48,515 nucleotides of DNA from Owenia fusiformis (GCA_903813345.2 CAIIXF020000021.1:1-48515); one strand, 5' to 3'. Shown: positions 10,051-20,436, numbered from the stretch's first letter. Numbers and translations are program-made. The notes: generated from the sequence alone by a model not told the origin.

Positions 10051-10595
10051 TATGTCATTTGTTGAGCTACTGAATGGGTCGTTCCCAGAAATTGCTAGAA
10101 CCTACTGGTTTGATTGGTGTTTCAAATTGATGGTTAAAGTATTTGATTGGATACTGTTCCTACTCAGCCAATTAATTTCAAAAAATGCTTGCGTTCAATT
10201 GTTCCACACACATGTAGGTAAAGCTTTATACGGAGATCAATCTGTATACGTTTATCATCTACGGGTATATACAATTTTTTAAGTTCATTGAAATTATACT
10301 GATCATGAAAACTTTGAAATAATCAACTTGTTTATGTAATGACTCACTTTATAATACACTACAACTACTAAGACACGGAAGCAAGCATTTAATTAAAATG
10401 TGCATAATCTACACGTGCAGATGACTGTGCATTCACAGTCTCTGGTTGCTGGAGCTTTTCTATATCGGGAATAGTTATGTTCCATTAAGTACAATTTAAA
10501 ATTGATTTAAGTAAATATAATAATTTGACATGACCCTTTAAACTATACGTATACGTATAAGTTGTACTTTCACTTATGTGCGAAATCTCTCTAAT

Positions 10596-10650
10596 GGCAA
10601 CAACAGTGATACTCATGACAAAAACAGTGATAATTATGTCAACAACATGG
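10596..10650 (+). repeat. Continuation of the 21-bp minisatellite
   Basis: Three degenerate units (ATGGCAACAACAGTGATACT and variants) directly after the AAT that closes the inserted element. They show that the array at 8562-8799 once ran on without a break. Confidence 0.8.
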
Positions 10651-10800
10651 ATATTTAGTTAATAGAAAAGTAATACGTTATCAAAACATGAATGTGGTAT
10701 TGCGGTATATTGGTATTAATAACAAAAGCATATTTGGTAATATGCAGACAGTCCCCATACCATCACCATTAGACAATGCCATATTTGTTATTAAATAGAA
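10651..10800 (+). pseudogene. Second, broken copy of the Helentron endonuclease segment
   Basis: The DNA at 10651-10800 matches 7873-8000 of the long Helentron frame. It still encodes LVNRK, NKSI and SPLDNA phrases in shifted frames and ends in an in-frame TAG near 10796. It is in the same orientation and downstream of the minisatellite, so it comes from another Helentron copy or an internal duplication. From 10801 to 11050 the sequence stays A-rich but I find no further match. Confidence 0.75.
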
Positions 10801-11931
10801 GTATATAATATCATCAAAGAAATCATCCACAGGATGAGATAATATATTAAACACAGAGGGACAGAAAGTTAACACAACTTAGAAGAAAGAATAATGGATC
10901 AGTAATTAAGAATACAATTCTACAAAAGAAAAAGGAAAGGATACCAGAGGAAATAAAAAAGGAAATCATAAACAGATGAATAGTGAATTAAATAATATGA
11001 TTTGCAGCTCTGAAACAGATCAAAACCATAAGCTAAAATGAAACAGCAAAGTATTAAAAATACTGTACTCCTGGTAAATTTTGACACAATAACATTTCGC
11101 GATTTTTCAAAATTGCAATATCGTTGCTATTTAATTTCGCGGATTTGACTTGATGACATTTCGCAGATTGTACAAGTTGAATTTTTTCCTCCAGCTCTGT
11201 AAACTCCATATTCATAATATTAATATACTTACATGCCTTTTTACATATGCATGAGCTTAGCAAGTACATCAATTGTTGATATAAAATTGAACAATACCCC
11301 ATGTTAACATTTTCTCAATGTACTAGTACTGTATATTGAAGAAAAAGAACATACAGTCTGACTGTATAGTACTAGTACTAATACTAGTAATTGTAGATAA
11401 TCAAATACAAAAAGAGTGATCACAATCAACCCGTTTAGAATCCGAATAATGTTTGTATTTCCCATGTTTAGGGCATTTATTTGAATATTCTTGAATGGCT
11501 TTTTGAACTTTAATTTGTAGGATATCATTGTCGTCATCAGTTCTTGCCTTTGTTGGCCAAATAAGCCAATTCAAAATGTTAGATGTTTTAGGCCTTTTTT
11601 GAATTATCACCCAACAACACTGGATGAAATGTTTGATACCAAACGAAACATATCAAAAGTCCCAGATCAAATCCTCGGGGATATAAAAGACAAATTTCAT
11701 GACCATAAATGTTTGCAATTTTACTACATTCGCGAACAAAGCAAAATTAAATCGACTCCAACAATACCCGGAGTACAGTAACAGTAGATCAGAAAGCAAA
11801 ACACTGAGTGAGTAAAATAATTGAGAATTATTATAGAAAATAACAAGGTAATAGAGGTTGATTAAATAAATAGATCTACTACCAAACCTTTTCTGATATG
11901 AGGTAAGTGTCAAAATTATTTTTCTATAATA
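10801..11931. other. No gene; AT-rich spacer with short repeats
   Basis: No coding frame that I trust. 11093-11170 has three spaced TTTCGC(G/A)GATT-like motifs (11096, 11144, 11157) of the kind found in invertebrate MITEs, without clear ends. 11320-11395 holds a set of CTAGTACTGTA/TACTAGTA palindromic words. An open frame at 11599-11781 has no recognisable product. Confidence 0.4.
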
Positions 11932-12812
11932 TGTTAAGGTACAGTTGGAAAGTAACATTTTGGTAAAAAATTGCTATACCTGCACATGTTATTTTCTGGT
12001 ACAAAATAAATTATGAAGGAATGTGTCAATTTCCTTGCTTTTTTCAGGAAAGTTTCATTACGATACGACGTCAGATACTGTACCACACGGCATTTTACTG
12101 CATTTTTACATGCCTACTTACTTTTAAAACCGCGATACCTCGACAGCAAAATCATATTTTTCTACAATATTTTGTCATTAGTTGAACATATATGTCCATG
12201 AAGTATTTTGCTTATCAGGATTCAAAATAATTAATTTGGAACTTTTTAATTGAGAATCACGCAAGCCGTATTATGTGACTTTCTACGCTAAAACCGGGTG
12301 TGGACTGTTACATTTTGAAGAAAAATGATTTTAATTTTAAACGAAAAATGAAGATAACTTTTTTATTTCTAAACGGATCTTTCTCAAATTTTCACAATGT
12401 TTGAATTCCCCATTTTGAAAAAGACGAACAGATTTTGTGTGATGACGTCATAATAGAACAATGCTAACTTAACGCTTATATTTATGCCAAAAAAGTGTGG
12501 ACAGGCAGAATTTCGTACCAACAAGATATATCTTTTGATCAATTAAACATTGAATCGTTTGAAAGGTGAATTATTCTTTTTTGATTCCTTAAAGGCATAT
12601 CATGTTCTACATTTTTATCAAAAAAAATATTTCATTTCGATCAAAATTCTATCTGTAAGAAGTATAAATTGAAAGAAATATGAAGTGAAGCCATTTGAAA
12701 AATTCACAAAATTACGTTTCATTTTTGTGTTTAAATATCTCTAATTGAGTGATAAACATTCAAAACATTCCAATGTTTCAACATGCTCTTTTAATTGTAC
12801 CCCTTACTATAT

Positions 12813-13639
12813 CACAGGCTGGTATCGAAAGATTTGTCCGCTGTGACGGAGCATGCTATTTTTCATAAAAACACTAAGAATGCGTCACGATTTATTATCA
12901 TATGTTTCGTTATATCAAAGATAATTACTTACTACATGCAATGGATATATCATTTGCGTGTAACCTTCGATTCTGTTTGAAGTCCAATAACGCTAGGAGT
13001 AAAATCTATTGGAAACGGCGCCAGAGTATCAAACTCTAAAATGAACCATTTCTTTTTTAACTTTTTAATGGCATGATATAGTGACACGATAATATTAACA
13101 TATGTTTTCAGCATAACTCTGAATGTATTAATGAAATATTAATGCATTGGGTCTTTTTAATTTTTTTATAAAAAATAATATTAATATTTTTTGTCCGCTG
13201 TGACGGAGCATTTTCACAGTTCACATTTGCAACTGCTCCGTCACAGCGGACAAAAAAAATAAACATTATTTTTTATAAGAGAATTAAAAAGACCAAATAC
13301 ATCAACATCTCATTTATACCTTCATAGTTATGCTGAAACCATGTGTAAATATTATCGTGTCACTATATCGTGCCATAAGAAAGTTAAACAAGAAATGGTA
13401 CATTTTGAAGTATGATACTCCGGCGCCATTTTCAATAGCTTTTCTTCCCAGCGTAATTGGACTTCAAACAGAAGTGAAAGCTACCCGCAAATGATATATC
13501 CATTGCATGGAGTAAGTTATTTTGTAGGGTATAACGAAACATATGAGTTAAAAAATAAATCGTGTACAGTATTCTTAGAGTTTTTATGAAAAATAGCATG
13601 CTCCGTCACAGCGGACAAATATTTCGATACCAGCCTGTG
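12813..13639. mobile_element. 0.83-kb palindromic element with four TGTCCGCTGTGACGGAGCA motifs
   Basis: Inverted arms of about 390 bases begin CACAGGCTGGTATCGAAA at 12813 and end with its reverse at 13639. Both sides are flanked by TATAT (12808-12812 and 13640-13644), a likely target duplication. The 19-bp motif TGTCCGCTGTGACGGAGCA lies at 12835-12853 and 13192-13210 in forward orientation and at 13234-13252 and 13599-13617 in reverse, so each arm is bounded by two direct copies. The two inner copies form a 19-bp stem with a 23-base loop. No coding frame. Confidence 0.75.
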
Positions 13640-13908
13640 TATATACAATTAATGTCATTCAATTTGAACCAGTATATATTGAGATAGACATCACTTTATC
13701 ATCGCAACCCCAGGTGAAGCCTTTACAAAATAAGACGTTACGCCGTTAGCGTATTATATGTTCTCCTTTATTATTCATTGCTTTAACTAAATAAAACTAA
13801 ATATTCGAGTTAAAATAAATAACAAATAAAACATTTAACAATCCTTAATATTTTCCCGTCTGTGTATATCTGTTGAATATGACAAGGGGCTCTGTGAAAT
13901 AGTCTAGA

Positions 13909-13963
13909 ATGAAGGTGCGACAACGAGAGCGCAGGGCCGAAAAGCGCAACAAAAAGAAAAAAG
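13909..13963 (+). CDS. Possible short first exon, very basic peptide
   Basis: An ATG at 13909 opens MKVRQRERRAEKRNKKKK, followed by AAG|GTAGTG, a passable splice donor. The stretch is richer in G and C than its surroundings and its codon content does not look random. Twelve of eighteen residues are Lys or Arg, like a nuclear localisation or DNA-binding tail. It lies in the non-symmetric interior of the foldback. It may be the first coding exon of a transposon or host gene whose rest I cannot find, or chance. Confidence 0.2.
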
Positions 13964-14509
13964 GTAGTGTTTGAAATGTCTACTTTCTGGTGATTCTAAT
14001 TCTGTATATCGTAACACAATCTTTGTGAATATAGAATTGTATTGAAGCGCACATTAATCTGAACAAAACTTGAAATTTTTAAGAAGATTCCACCAATATT
14101 AAAACTTTTGTAATAACTTGGAGGAGCATTGCGCGTATTTATCGCGTGAATCTTCGCATTTTTGTCGGTAAAATGGACAATTACAATGTTACGCTGTGAT
14201 GTACAGTATCTGACGTCGTATCTACATTGTCTTCTTTTAGAATATCTGGTAGGAGTTCAATGGGAACTACAGGAAATTCCGATATTTCACACTTTCTATT
14301 TTTCCAAATTTTCTTTCTAAGTTTTCAGACAACACAGGAACTATCATTGACCTGTTTCTAGGTTTACTAAAAATAAACAGTGTAATGATCCTTTCCTGAA
14401 AAAAGCAAGGAAATACACACATGACTTCATATTTAATTTTGTACCAGAAAATAACATGTGCAGGTATAGCAATTTTTTACCAAAATGTTACTTTCCAGCT
14501 GAACCTTAA

Positions 14510-15344
14510 AGGTCCCATCTAAAGTTTAAACCACTTTGGCTTATTTTGTAGTCTTACCCAATGTTATCAAAGTGTGATATGTGAAACTTTTTTTTTAAAT
14601 TTCAAAAAGTGGTTTTTGATAGACATTTTGTTCCAAAATTTGTGAATTTATTTAAAACCAACTTTTAGAGGTCACTCATATCTTCTAATTAGCCACAATT
14701 CATACCAATGCATAGCATTCATCCTCCCATGTTTTTTGCCGAAAAAATTAACAAAATCGGTTCATAAATAAGCGAGAAATGAACTTATCAGTGCATGAAA
14801 ATGGTTCTGAGAAAAATGCATTTTCAAAATTTTAGTTCTCATAGAAACCAATGGTACAATAATATCTAAAACATAATTTATTCTTCCTTTTAACCTGGTT
14901 AGACAATCAACATTGTTTTTTTTATGAAAGTCTAACATATTTAGAAAAGATTGACATCGAAAAAAAAATTTCAATTTTTTTCAAAAAGTTTTTGGTACCT
15001 TAGTGACATCACTAATGATTCAAAATATTTTTGATATGTTAAAACATTGAAGTGGCCCATTGTTAATGGCATTTTATTATTGAAATAGTGTGTCCTTTGT
15101 TCAACCTTTGCATTGGTGTTAAAAATATAATCTTTTTTGAAATGCATTAAGAAATATATGATGATTAAGAAATTTCAACTTTTTTTGAAAAATGGCGGGA
15201 AATTTGAATATTTGAGAAATGAAATGCTCACAACTTTTTTCAAAATTTTTTTTTTTTGTTCAAAAATCTCTAAAATCACTTTTTAAGTCCTGACAAATAG
15301 TAAATGAATGATAAAAAAATATTTTCAAACTTTAGACGGGGACT
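14510..15344. mobile_element. 0.84-kb element flanked by TTAA
   Basis: The ends AGGTCCCATCTAAAGTTT (14510) and the reverse of AGTCCCCGTCTAAAGTTT (ending 15344) are inverted repeats. TTAA lies on each side (14506-14509, 15345-15348). The other arm of the neighbouring foldback has a single TTAA at the matching place (11935), which fits an insertion duplicating TTAA as piggyBac and Kolobok elements do. The interior is T-rich with no transposase; 14762-14974 (-) is open but without meaning that I can see. A non-autonomous derivative. Confidence 0.75.
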
Positions 15345-15348
15345 TTAA

Positions 15349-15861
15349 GCTTTAAAATCAAACAGATGCCACAGAAGAAAATTACCTTTCATATATTAAA
15401 TATTCATTCATTCGTTAATTAACAAGGATAATTATTGTTGGATGAATCACAGCTGCTATTATGATTTATTACTTGACCATTTCCAAAAAAGCTACATGAT
15501 TTTTATTAATAATTAAAAATTTACAATTTAGTCATAAACGTCTGCTCCTAGAGACTGTATGACGTACACTGTTAAAATAAAACAATAAAAATACACTCAT
15601 GAGTATATCAGTATTTTCAATATACATTTTAGATTGTAGCTTAGTATAGATGCCATGTTGATATGCAGCGACACTAGCAGAGGTACTTTCACAAAGTGAA
15701 CTCGATGCACTGTTATTCTGATAGACAACTGAGGCATGACCATGGCAACAAACCACCTGGGAGGTCACTTAGCCTCCTTCAGGATGAACTGGAAGGTAAG
15801 TACAAGTAGTAGCCGCTGGTCATATGTTGGCTTGATATTGCAAGAAAAAGTAATTATTTCC
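15349..15861. other. Spacer; possible exon ending at 15795
   Basis: Mostly AT-rich DNA without a gene. At 15736-15795 a + frame reads MATNHLGGHLASFRMNWK and stops at a strong donor, AAG|GTAAGT. The opposite strand is also open here (15532-15768). If it is an exon, it might be an upstream exon of the ASH-domain gene at 17.7 kb, but I see no homology. Confidence 0.25.
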
Positions 15862-16015
15862 AGAAAACATTTTGGGAAAATTGCTATACTTGCCCATGTT
15901 GTTTTTGGTATAAAGTAAAGTATGAAGACATGTGTGTATTTCCTTGCTTGTTTCAGGATAGTGTTATTACATAGTCTTCTTTTAGTGAACCTAGTAAGTG
16001 GTTAATGGCAGTCCA
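15862..16015 (+). repeat. Third copy of the foldback arm
   Basis: The block matches the left arm of the 2.6-kb foldback (CATTTTGG, ATTGCTATACNTGC, ACATGTTNTTTTNTGGTA, CCTTGCTTNTTTCAGGA). At its right end it also follows the extra segment that is kept only in the right arm (AGTNAACCTAG). It is a solo arm, diverged by perhaps a fifth of its bases. Confidence 0.7.
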
Positions 16016-16269
16016 GTGTTATTGAAAAATGTGGAAAAGAGATTTGTAAAATTGAATAATTTTTCATGATATATAGGGTGTCTCAAAAAAATGTACCCAA
16101 AAGTATATATCAACACCATAGACAAAGCAATCAATATTTTCAGACATTTTTTGCATGATCTTGTAGATAAAAGATGAAAGTTTTTTCCCCTATACTCAGT
16201 TTTTAATTCAGTTTTGCCTTTTTGATACTTTGACCAGTTACCTTTTACACCACATATTCGATGTAACCT

Positions 16270-16470
16270 CATATTTCGATGATAGTCTGCATCCTTACTA
16301 CTACATTGTTCATCACATTTGATATTTCTAGTGGAATGTTTTGATTCCTGTTCGGATACTGGTCTTAAGTTGTATTAGGTCTCTTAACTTGGGTTTAGCA
16401 CAAAAATGGTCCTTTAAATAGCCTCAGAGAAAAAACTATGGGCCGTCAAACATGGTGAATAGGGAGGCCC
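16270..16470 (-). pseudogene. C-terminal mariner-type transposase fragment, left arm
   Basis: The minus strand repeats the same transposase tail (a GYLKDHFCAKPK segment followed by LIQLKTSIR), broken by several stops. It is the inverted partner of the frame at 16674-16904 and has diverged further, so neither copy is functional. Confidence 0.65.
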
Positions 16471-16673
16471 TCACAATGTCTTATAGCTCCCTTATACAAA
16501 GAGGTCAGACATTCAAGAAACTGCTTTTGTTGGGATTCTAGTGTAGCTTCTGTTATGTGTATCAATTTGAGACCACTGTGTTTTCATTTGGATATCGTTT
16601 GGTCTCCAGGCTAGCCTGCCTAACTCTGGAAGGTAACTCCTGAATCACTTGCCGATAATTGACCTGATTATCT

Positions 16674-16904
16674 GTGTTTGTTCTGCCATCGTCATCCTCA
16701 AACATCTTTCTCTGTGGCTATTTGAAGGAGTGTTTTAATGCTCATTCCAAGCAAAAAGACCTAGAACAACTTAAGGGCAACATCCAAAGAGAAATTCAAA
16801 ACATTCAACCGGAATTATTATCAAATGTGATGAACAATGTAGCAGTAGGATACAGGCTGTCATTGAAATATGAGGTTACATCGATTATGTGGTGTAAAAG
16901 GTAA
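16674..16904 (+). pseudogene. C-terminal mariner-type transposase fragment, right arm
   Basis: The 76-codon frame reads FLCGYLKECFNAHSKQKDLE, then LKGNIQREIQNIQPELLSNV and a final basic end. This is the known tail of mariner-type transposases that follows the last catalytic residue (pattern FFLWGYLKxxVY, LKxRIxxEI, IPPExLxxVM). The residues before it, where the third acidic residue and the SPDLTP phrase should be, read LPSSSSN and are decayed. The HTH and the first two catalytic residues are absent. Confidence 0.75.
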
Positions 16905-17066
16905 AGGGTTAAAGCACCAAAAAGACAAGACTGAAATAAAAATGGTGTATTGAGGAGAAAACTTTCATGTTTTGGCTACATGACCATGCAAAAAATGTCT
17001 GAAAATATTGATTGGTTTATCTGTGCTTTTGATATACTTTTGGGTACATTTTTTTGAGACACCCTG

Positions 17067-17757
17067 TATATCAGCATTCCATGGATTTGCCCTGAGGCTT
17101 TTGCACTCAATGTCAATATTGAGGTAATATTGTATAAATATTATCCTACATTATGGTATTCCCCATGAGGCTTTTGTACTCAATATCAGATATAAACCTT
17201 ATAATGTACTTACTAAACAAAAATTTCCAAAAAGCCTTAGTTAAGCTTTAATGTCCTGCTAAAGAACCCTTATTCTTACTATTGAAAATGGATTCTTGCA
17301 ATACTCACCAATATGAATCTACTTGTTGAGACCCGATCAACTTGAGTTCTGAGAAAATGAGGATTTCATCAAGGGTGCCATTGACTTAACATTGGGATGC
17401 AGTTGACTTTATCCTGCATATCTATGGACTCACTTGTCATTTTTTTTATTCTAGTGCATTGTGTCATATTATAATATAACACCAGAGGCTTTTGTATACA
17501 AAGTAAATCCAAACCTGTGAAGATAGAGGTCTTATTACACTGAAGTCCAGTATAAAGTGTTTATTGCATTTAAAATGTTTTCATTGTAATTATCGTGTGT
17601 TGGACAGGGGTCTATAAAAGAGAACTTTGTCATCACAATAGAATTTATGAATACCAGTATTACTATGGCCAAATGCATAAGTTGATATTGGTCCATCTGA
17701 GCTTTCATAAACATGTCATAAACTATGTCTAACTGTTATTAAAAACGTTGACTCCAG
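17067..17757. other. No gene; spacer with a short repeated phrase
   Basis: AT-rich. The phrase GAGGCTTTTGTACTCAATRTC occurs at about 17094 and 17167, and its first half again at 17486. No coding frame or RNA gene seen. Confidence 0.4.
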
Positions 17758-17910
17758 CAACTGACATACATGATTGGAATACTCCCAGACACAAGGAAAG
17801 CTGTCACATACTTGTTGGATGTCGGAAGACTTTATAGTGACTGACAGAATAAGAACAGTATGTTCAGGAGAAGGAGTCAAGTTCTCAGCTTTTACTATAA
17901 CAGCAGCCAG
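17758..17910 (+). CDS. Exon-like block 1 of the ASH-domain gene
   Basis: Bounded by CTCCAG and GTCAGT. The first two thirds read QLTYMIGILPDTRKAVTYLL to DVGRLYSD, then a TGA; a one-base shift gives TDRIRTVCSGEGVKFSAFTI up to the donor. Both parts look like one ASH strand pattern, so a frameshift is likely. The opposite strand is also open (17716-17946), but has no splice logic. Confidence 0.4.
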
Positions 17911-18802
17911 GTCAGTGGAATAGACTAGATATACACCCATTGTCATGATCAGAAAATATTTATATAAAGTTGGGTATTATCTGTGAGTTGTAGATCTTGA
18001 ATTACTCAGTTCATGTATTTTCAATAGAATTGAACATGCAGTCGTGACTTTACTGTCAGTTAAAGTTAAAATTTGAATCTCCCTCTATAAATTATGACCT
18101 AATAATTTCAAAATATCTGTAGTTCTTTATCAACTATACATATAACGGTTTATGTACTATAAGATGGTATGTTTCTTTTATAAGTGCAGTATTAACACAA
18201 ATAGTCATTTCAGTTTCATGCGAAATCTATATTTTTACTACTAACGATGAGAAATTGAGGAAAAGACGTGATTACTGCTCGAAGCCCACATACCAGAAAG
18301 TAATCAAAAGCGATTCATTGGATATCCATTTCTCATCTTTTCCATACATTGTGTAGGACTTGAAACTACTTATTTTCCTCATAAAAATTGTAATTTCCAC
18401 ATATACAAATTCAATTGTTAGATATGCAAAATACCCCACTCAGTAACAACGGTGTCATCTGTATACAATATTTTTATCTATTTCTTATAGAAATACTTTC
18501 CAACACTTGGAGCAATCATACTAAATTTTTTGAAACAATTTTAGATATTTCTGATATCTCTCTGGAGTGAATAGCATTCAAGAAGGTAATGAACTATGCG
18601 TCAATTCCATTTAAACATTTCTTGCTTTTTGCACTTTTTGCACACAATTGGGAATTTCATGAATGAATCCTAATTAAGAGTAAAACCTGTGAAATACCTT
18701 TGTAAGTCAAACAATATTTTTTGGTTCCAAAGCTGTTTTACTCAGATTTTACTGTATTCCAAAAAACATACACAAGATTCACAAAAAACATGTCTATTTC
18801 AG

Positions 18803-18873
18803 ACTGCCACCTACCAGTTCCATGGAGCAGAGGTTGAGCGCTATGCCTACTATAACAGTCTATGGGACTACAG
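18803..18873 (+). CDS. Exon-like block 2 of the ASH-domain gene
   Basis: The acceptor is TCTATTTCAG and the donor CAG|GTGGGT. The 71 bases encode TATYQFHGAEVERYAYYNSL followed by WDYR. It fits a coding exon by composition and splice sites; the family match of this block alone is weak. Confidence 0.45.
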
Positions 18874-18992
18874 GTGGGTAGAGAGTACTACCCACACTCC
18901 TCCATGGTGCTTGACACTCACCACAACAAGACAGACATTCATGCTAAACAACGAAACATGATATTGACTGAGTGTTTCCTGCCGTAAATGCC

Positions 18993-19070
18993 AGTGAAGC
19001 CACCTACAGGTCACTTGCTGTAGCTAATTTTGGCACCACACCTATCTTGTATTGCACCAGATTCCAATGG
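18993..19070 (+). CDS. Exon-like block 3 of the ASH-domain gene
   Basis: Encodes SEATYRSLAVANFGTTPILY and CTRFQW before the donor GG|GTATGT. The pattern of a short strand, then N-x-G-x-T-P-I-x-Y and a Trp, is what ASH/MSP domains show. The left border is unclear. Its phase does not fit the next block without a one-base change. Confidence 0.5.
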
Positions 19071-19249
19071 GTATGTATTACTTTTGTGTTTTCAAAACAT
19101 ATTAGCTTTAACCTTGAATAGGTATTATTTTAAATTATCATCATCAAAATTTTGTATTCTTGCAGATTTGCATCCTTCATTTCATATTTGAATTCAATGA
19201 TCCATGCATTGTATATTCAGTTATATTGTTCTTAACCTTGTGTTTATAG

Positions 19250-19388
19250 CATATTCAGTGTAAAGTTCACCAAGAGACAACTAACTGATGGATACCAAAT
19301 GTTTGTGGTGAAAACTCTTCCTAAAGAGGTGAACACATACAGACTGACACTCAAACTGTGCCTTAATGATGCTGACAAAAACACACAG
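19250..19388 (+). CDS. Exon-like block 4 of the ASH-domain gene
   Basis: The acceptor is TTTATAG and the donor CAG|GTTTGC. After one base of a split codon it encodes 46 clean codons: IFSVKFTKRQLTDGYQMFVV, KTLPKEVNTYRLTLKLCLND, ADKNTQ. The strand-rich pattern ending in LxLKLxLND is typical of the second half of an ASH domain. Confidence 0.6.
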
Positions 19389-19572
19389 GTTTGCATTTTA
19401 TGTTGAATTTTTTGGAAGATATCAATATTGCAAAGGAGGGGAGAGGGAAGGTGGCCATTTTTCACAAAACGTTACTTACTAGTAATGCATGTAAAAGTAT
19501 TTTTGTTCCCTTGAACTAATGGCCTTGAAAATGGCCTAATAATGGAATGTATGATATAAATCAATTATACAC

Positions 19573-19620
19573 TGGGAGGTTTTGGATACACATACCATAT
19601 ATCCTGAGGGATAATTGTAC
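19573..19620 (+). repeat. Short dispersed repeat (GGGAGGTTTTGGATACA)
   Basis: This block matches 36041-36085 at low divergence (GGGAGGTTTTNGATACA, TATCYTGAGGGA). It lies in an intron, next to a MITE. Too short to name. Confidence 0.45.
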
Positions 19621-19629
19621 ATTCAAAAG

Positions 19630-19780
19630 CACAGTTAAACCTGTAAAGTGTAACACCTCCATAAGTGGAACACTTCAAAGTCCTGTTACCCATTTACTAT
19701 TGTAAAATAAATCTCTGTAAGTGGAAAATTTCCTATTTAGAAGTGCTTCATGTGTTCTACTTACACAGGCTTTACTGTGC
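19630..19780. mobile_element. 150-bp palindromic MITE in an intron
   Basis: CACAGTTAAACCTGTAAAGT at 19630 is the reverse partner of the end at 19780 (CAGTAAAGCCTGTGTAAGTA when read on the other strand), and both arms go on with GAACAC-type words. No coding capacity. The ends are those of a common invertebrate MITE type whose family I cannot name with certainty. Confidence 0.6.
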
Positions 19781-20192
19781 ATGCATTTTGTAAATTAATT
19801 TAAATTAAAAAACCTTCATGTTACTATCATAAAGGAGATATCTTATGGTTGTGAGTTCATTGCTGTTTGTTTTAGGACATCTTAGTGTGGGAATCTGCAG
19901 ATTAAATTAAATTAATTATCAAAGGTATATCAAAAATATCAAATTATGAAATTATTAAAAAAAATTCCTAAACCAACAATATTCATCAAAACTTTTTCTT
20001 GTTTATTTGAGGATTTCTGTTTTTATGCAAAAAACTCTTGCTGCACTCACACATTTGAAGATATCAATATCCAATCAAGAATACAAATGATATTTTTTCA
20101 AAGTTAATGATATTCAATTAATACTTTGCAACAAAACTGAGAGACACAATAAAACTGCAGAAAAATAACCAAGACTCTCCTATGATTTGTAG

Positions 20193-20436
20193 GTTTAAGT
20201 GAAAATTGAACCACAAAGATGCAAAGCTTTTATCAGTTCACCCTCCGAAAGGAACCATCCTATCCAATGAGTCCCAAAACCATACATGAGCTTTTAAACT
20301 CACCTGAAAGAAGAACTTTGTCTCAAAGCCTAGTCTCATAGTCTGGGGCCAAGGTCAAAGTGCAACAAACTCAACAGGCAAGAAGAAACAGTTTGTACTA
20401 TGTGTGTTAGCTGAACGATCTCTTGGGCAAATAGAG
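20193..20436 (+). CDS. Exon-like block 5, frameshifted
   Basis: The acceptor GATTTGTAG and the donor GAG|GTAGGG bound the block. Its 3' half is open in the frame that joins the next exon in phase (QSATNSTGKKKQFVLCVLAE then RSLGQIE). Its 5' half is open in another frame (QSFYQFTLRKEPSYPMSPKT). An early TAA follows the acceptor in the expected phase. So it is decayed, or the borders differ. Confidence 0.4.

Larger units (their letters stand above)
8803..10592. mobile_element. 1.8-kb DNA element with AGAGAGATTTCGC terminal inverted repeats
   Basis: The left end AGAGAGATTTCGCACATA (8803-8820) is matched in reverse at 10575-10592, and the match continues imperfectly for about 45 bases. It is flanked by AAT at 8800-8802 and 10593-10595, and the 21-bp minisatellite is found on both sides, which proves an insertion into that array. 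The 3-bp duplication fits PIF/Harbinger or CACTA-like elements, but a TA or 5-bp reading is also possible because the end is a dinucleotide run. It encodes no transposase that I can see; its interior is largely filled by two later insertions. 10052-10282 is open but looks random. Confidence 0.7.
11932..14505. mobile_element. 2.6-kb foldback element with inverted outer arms
   Basis: The outer arms are 11932-12085 and 14200-14505. Shared landmarks are TTGGAAAGTAACATTTTGGT, TGCACATGTTATTTTCTGGT, TTTTTTCAGGAAAG and ACGTCAGATACTGTA, each inverted in the right arm. The right arm holds about 150 extra bases (14235-14380) that a third copy at 15862-16015 also has in part, so the left arm has a deletion. 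The interior is not symmetric except for the nested element at 12813-13639. The only coding-like stretch is the short one at 13909. Family unknown. Confidence 0.65.
16074..17066. mobile_element. Palindromic mariner relative made of two 3' ends
   Basis: The ends YAGGGTGTCTCAAAAAAATG (16074) and their reverse (ending 17066) are flanked by TA. The inverted arms extend about 390 bases, to near 16470 and from near 16680. Each arm contains the 3' end of the same transposase gene, one on each strand. The short centre (16470-16680) is not symmetric. A non-autonomous foldback derived from an IS630/Tc1/mariner element, probably by an inverted duplication. Confidence 0.8.

Noticed and set aside
10052-10282. 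76-codon frame after the MITE
   Set aside because: AT-rich with a random-looking product; no start context, homology or repeat of it elsewhere.
17716-17946. Minus-strand 76-codon frame
   Set aside because: The + strand has splice sites and ASH-like text here; the minus frame has no recognisable product.
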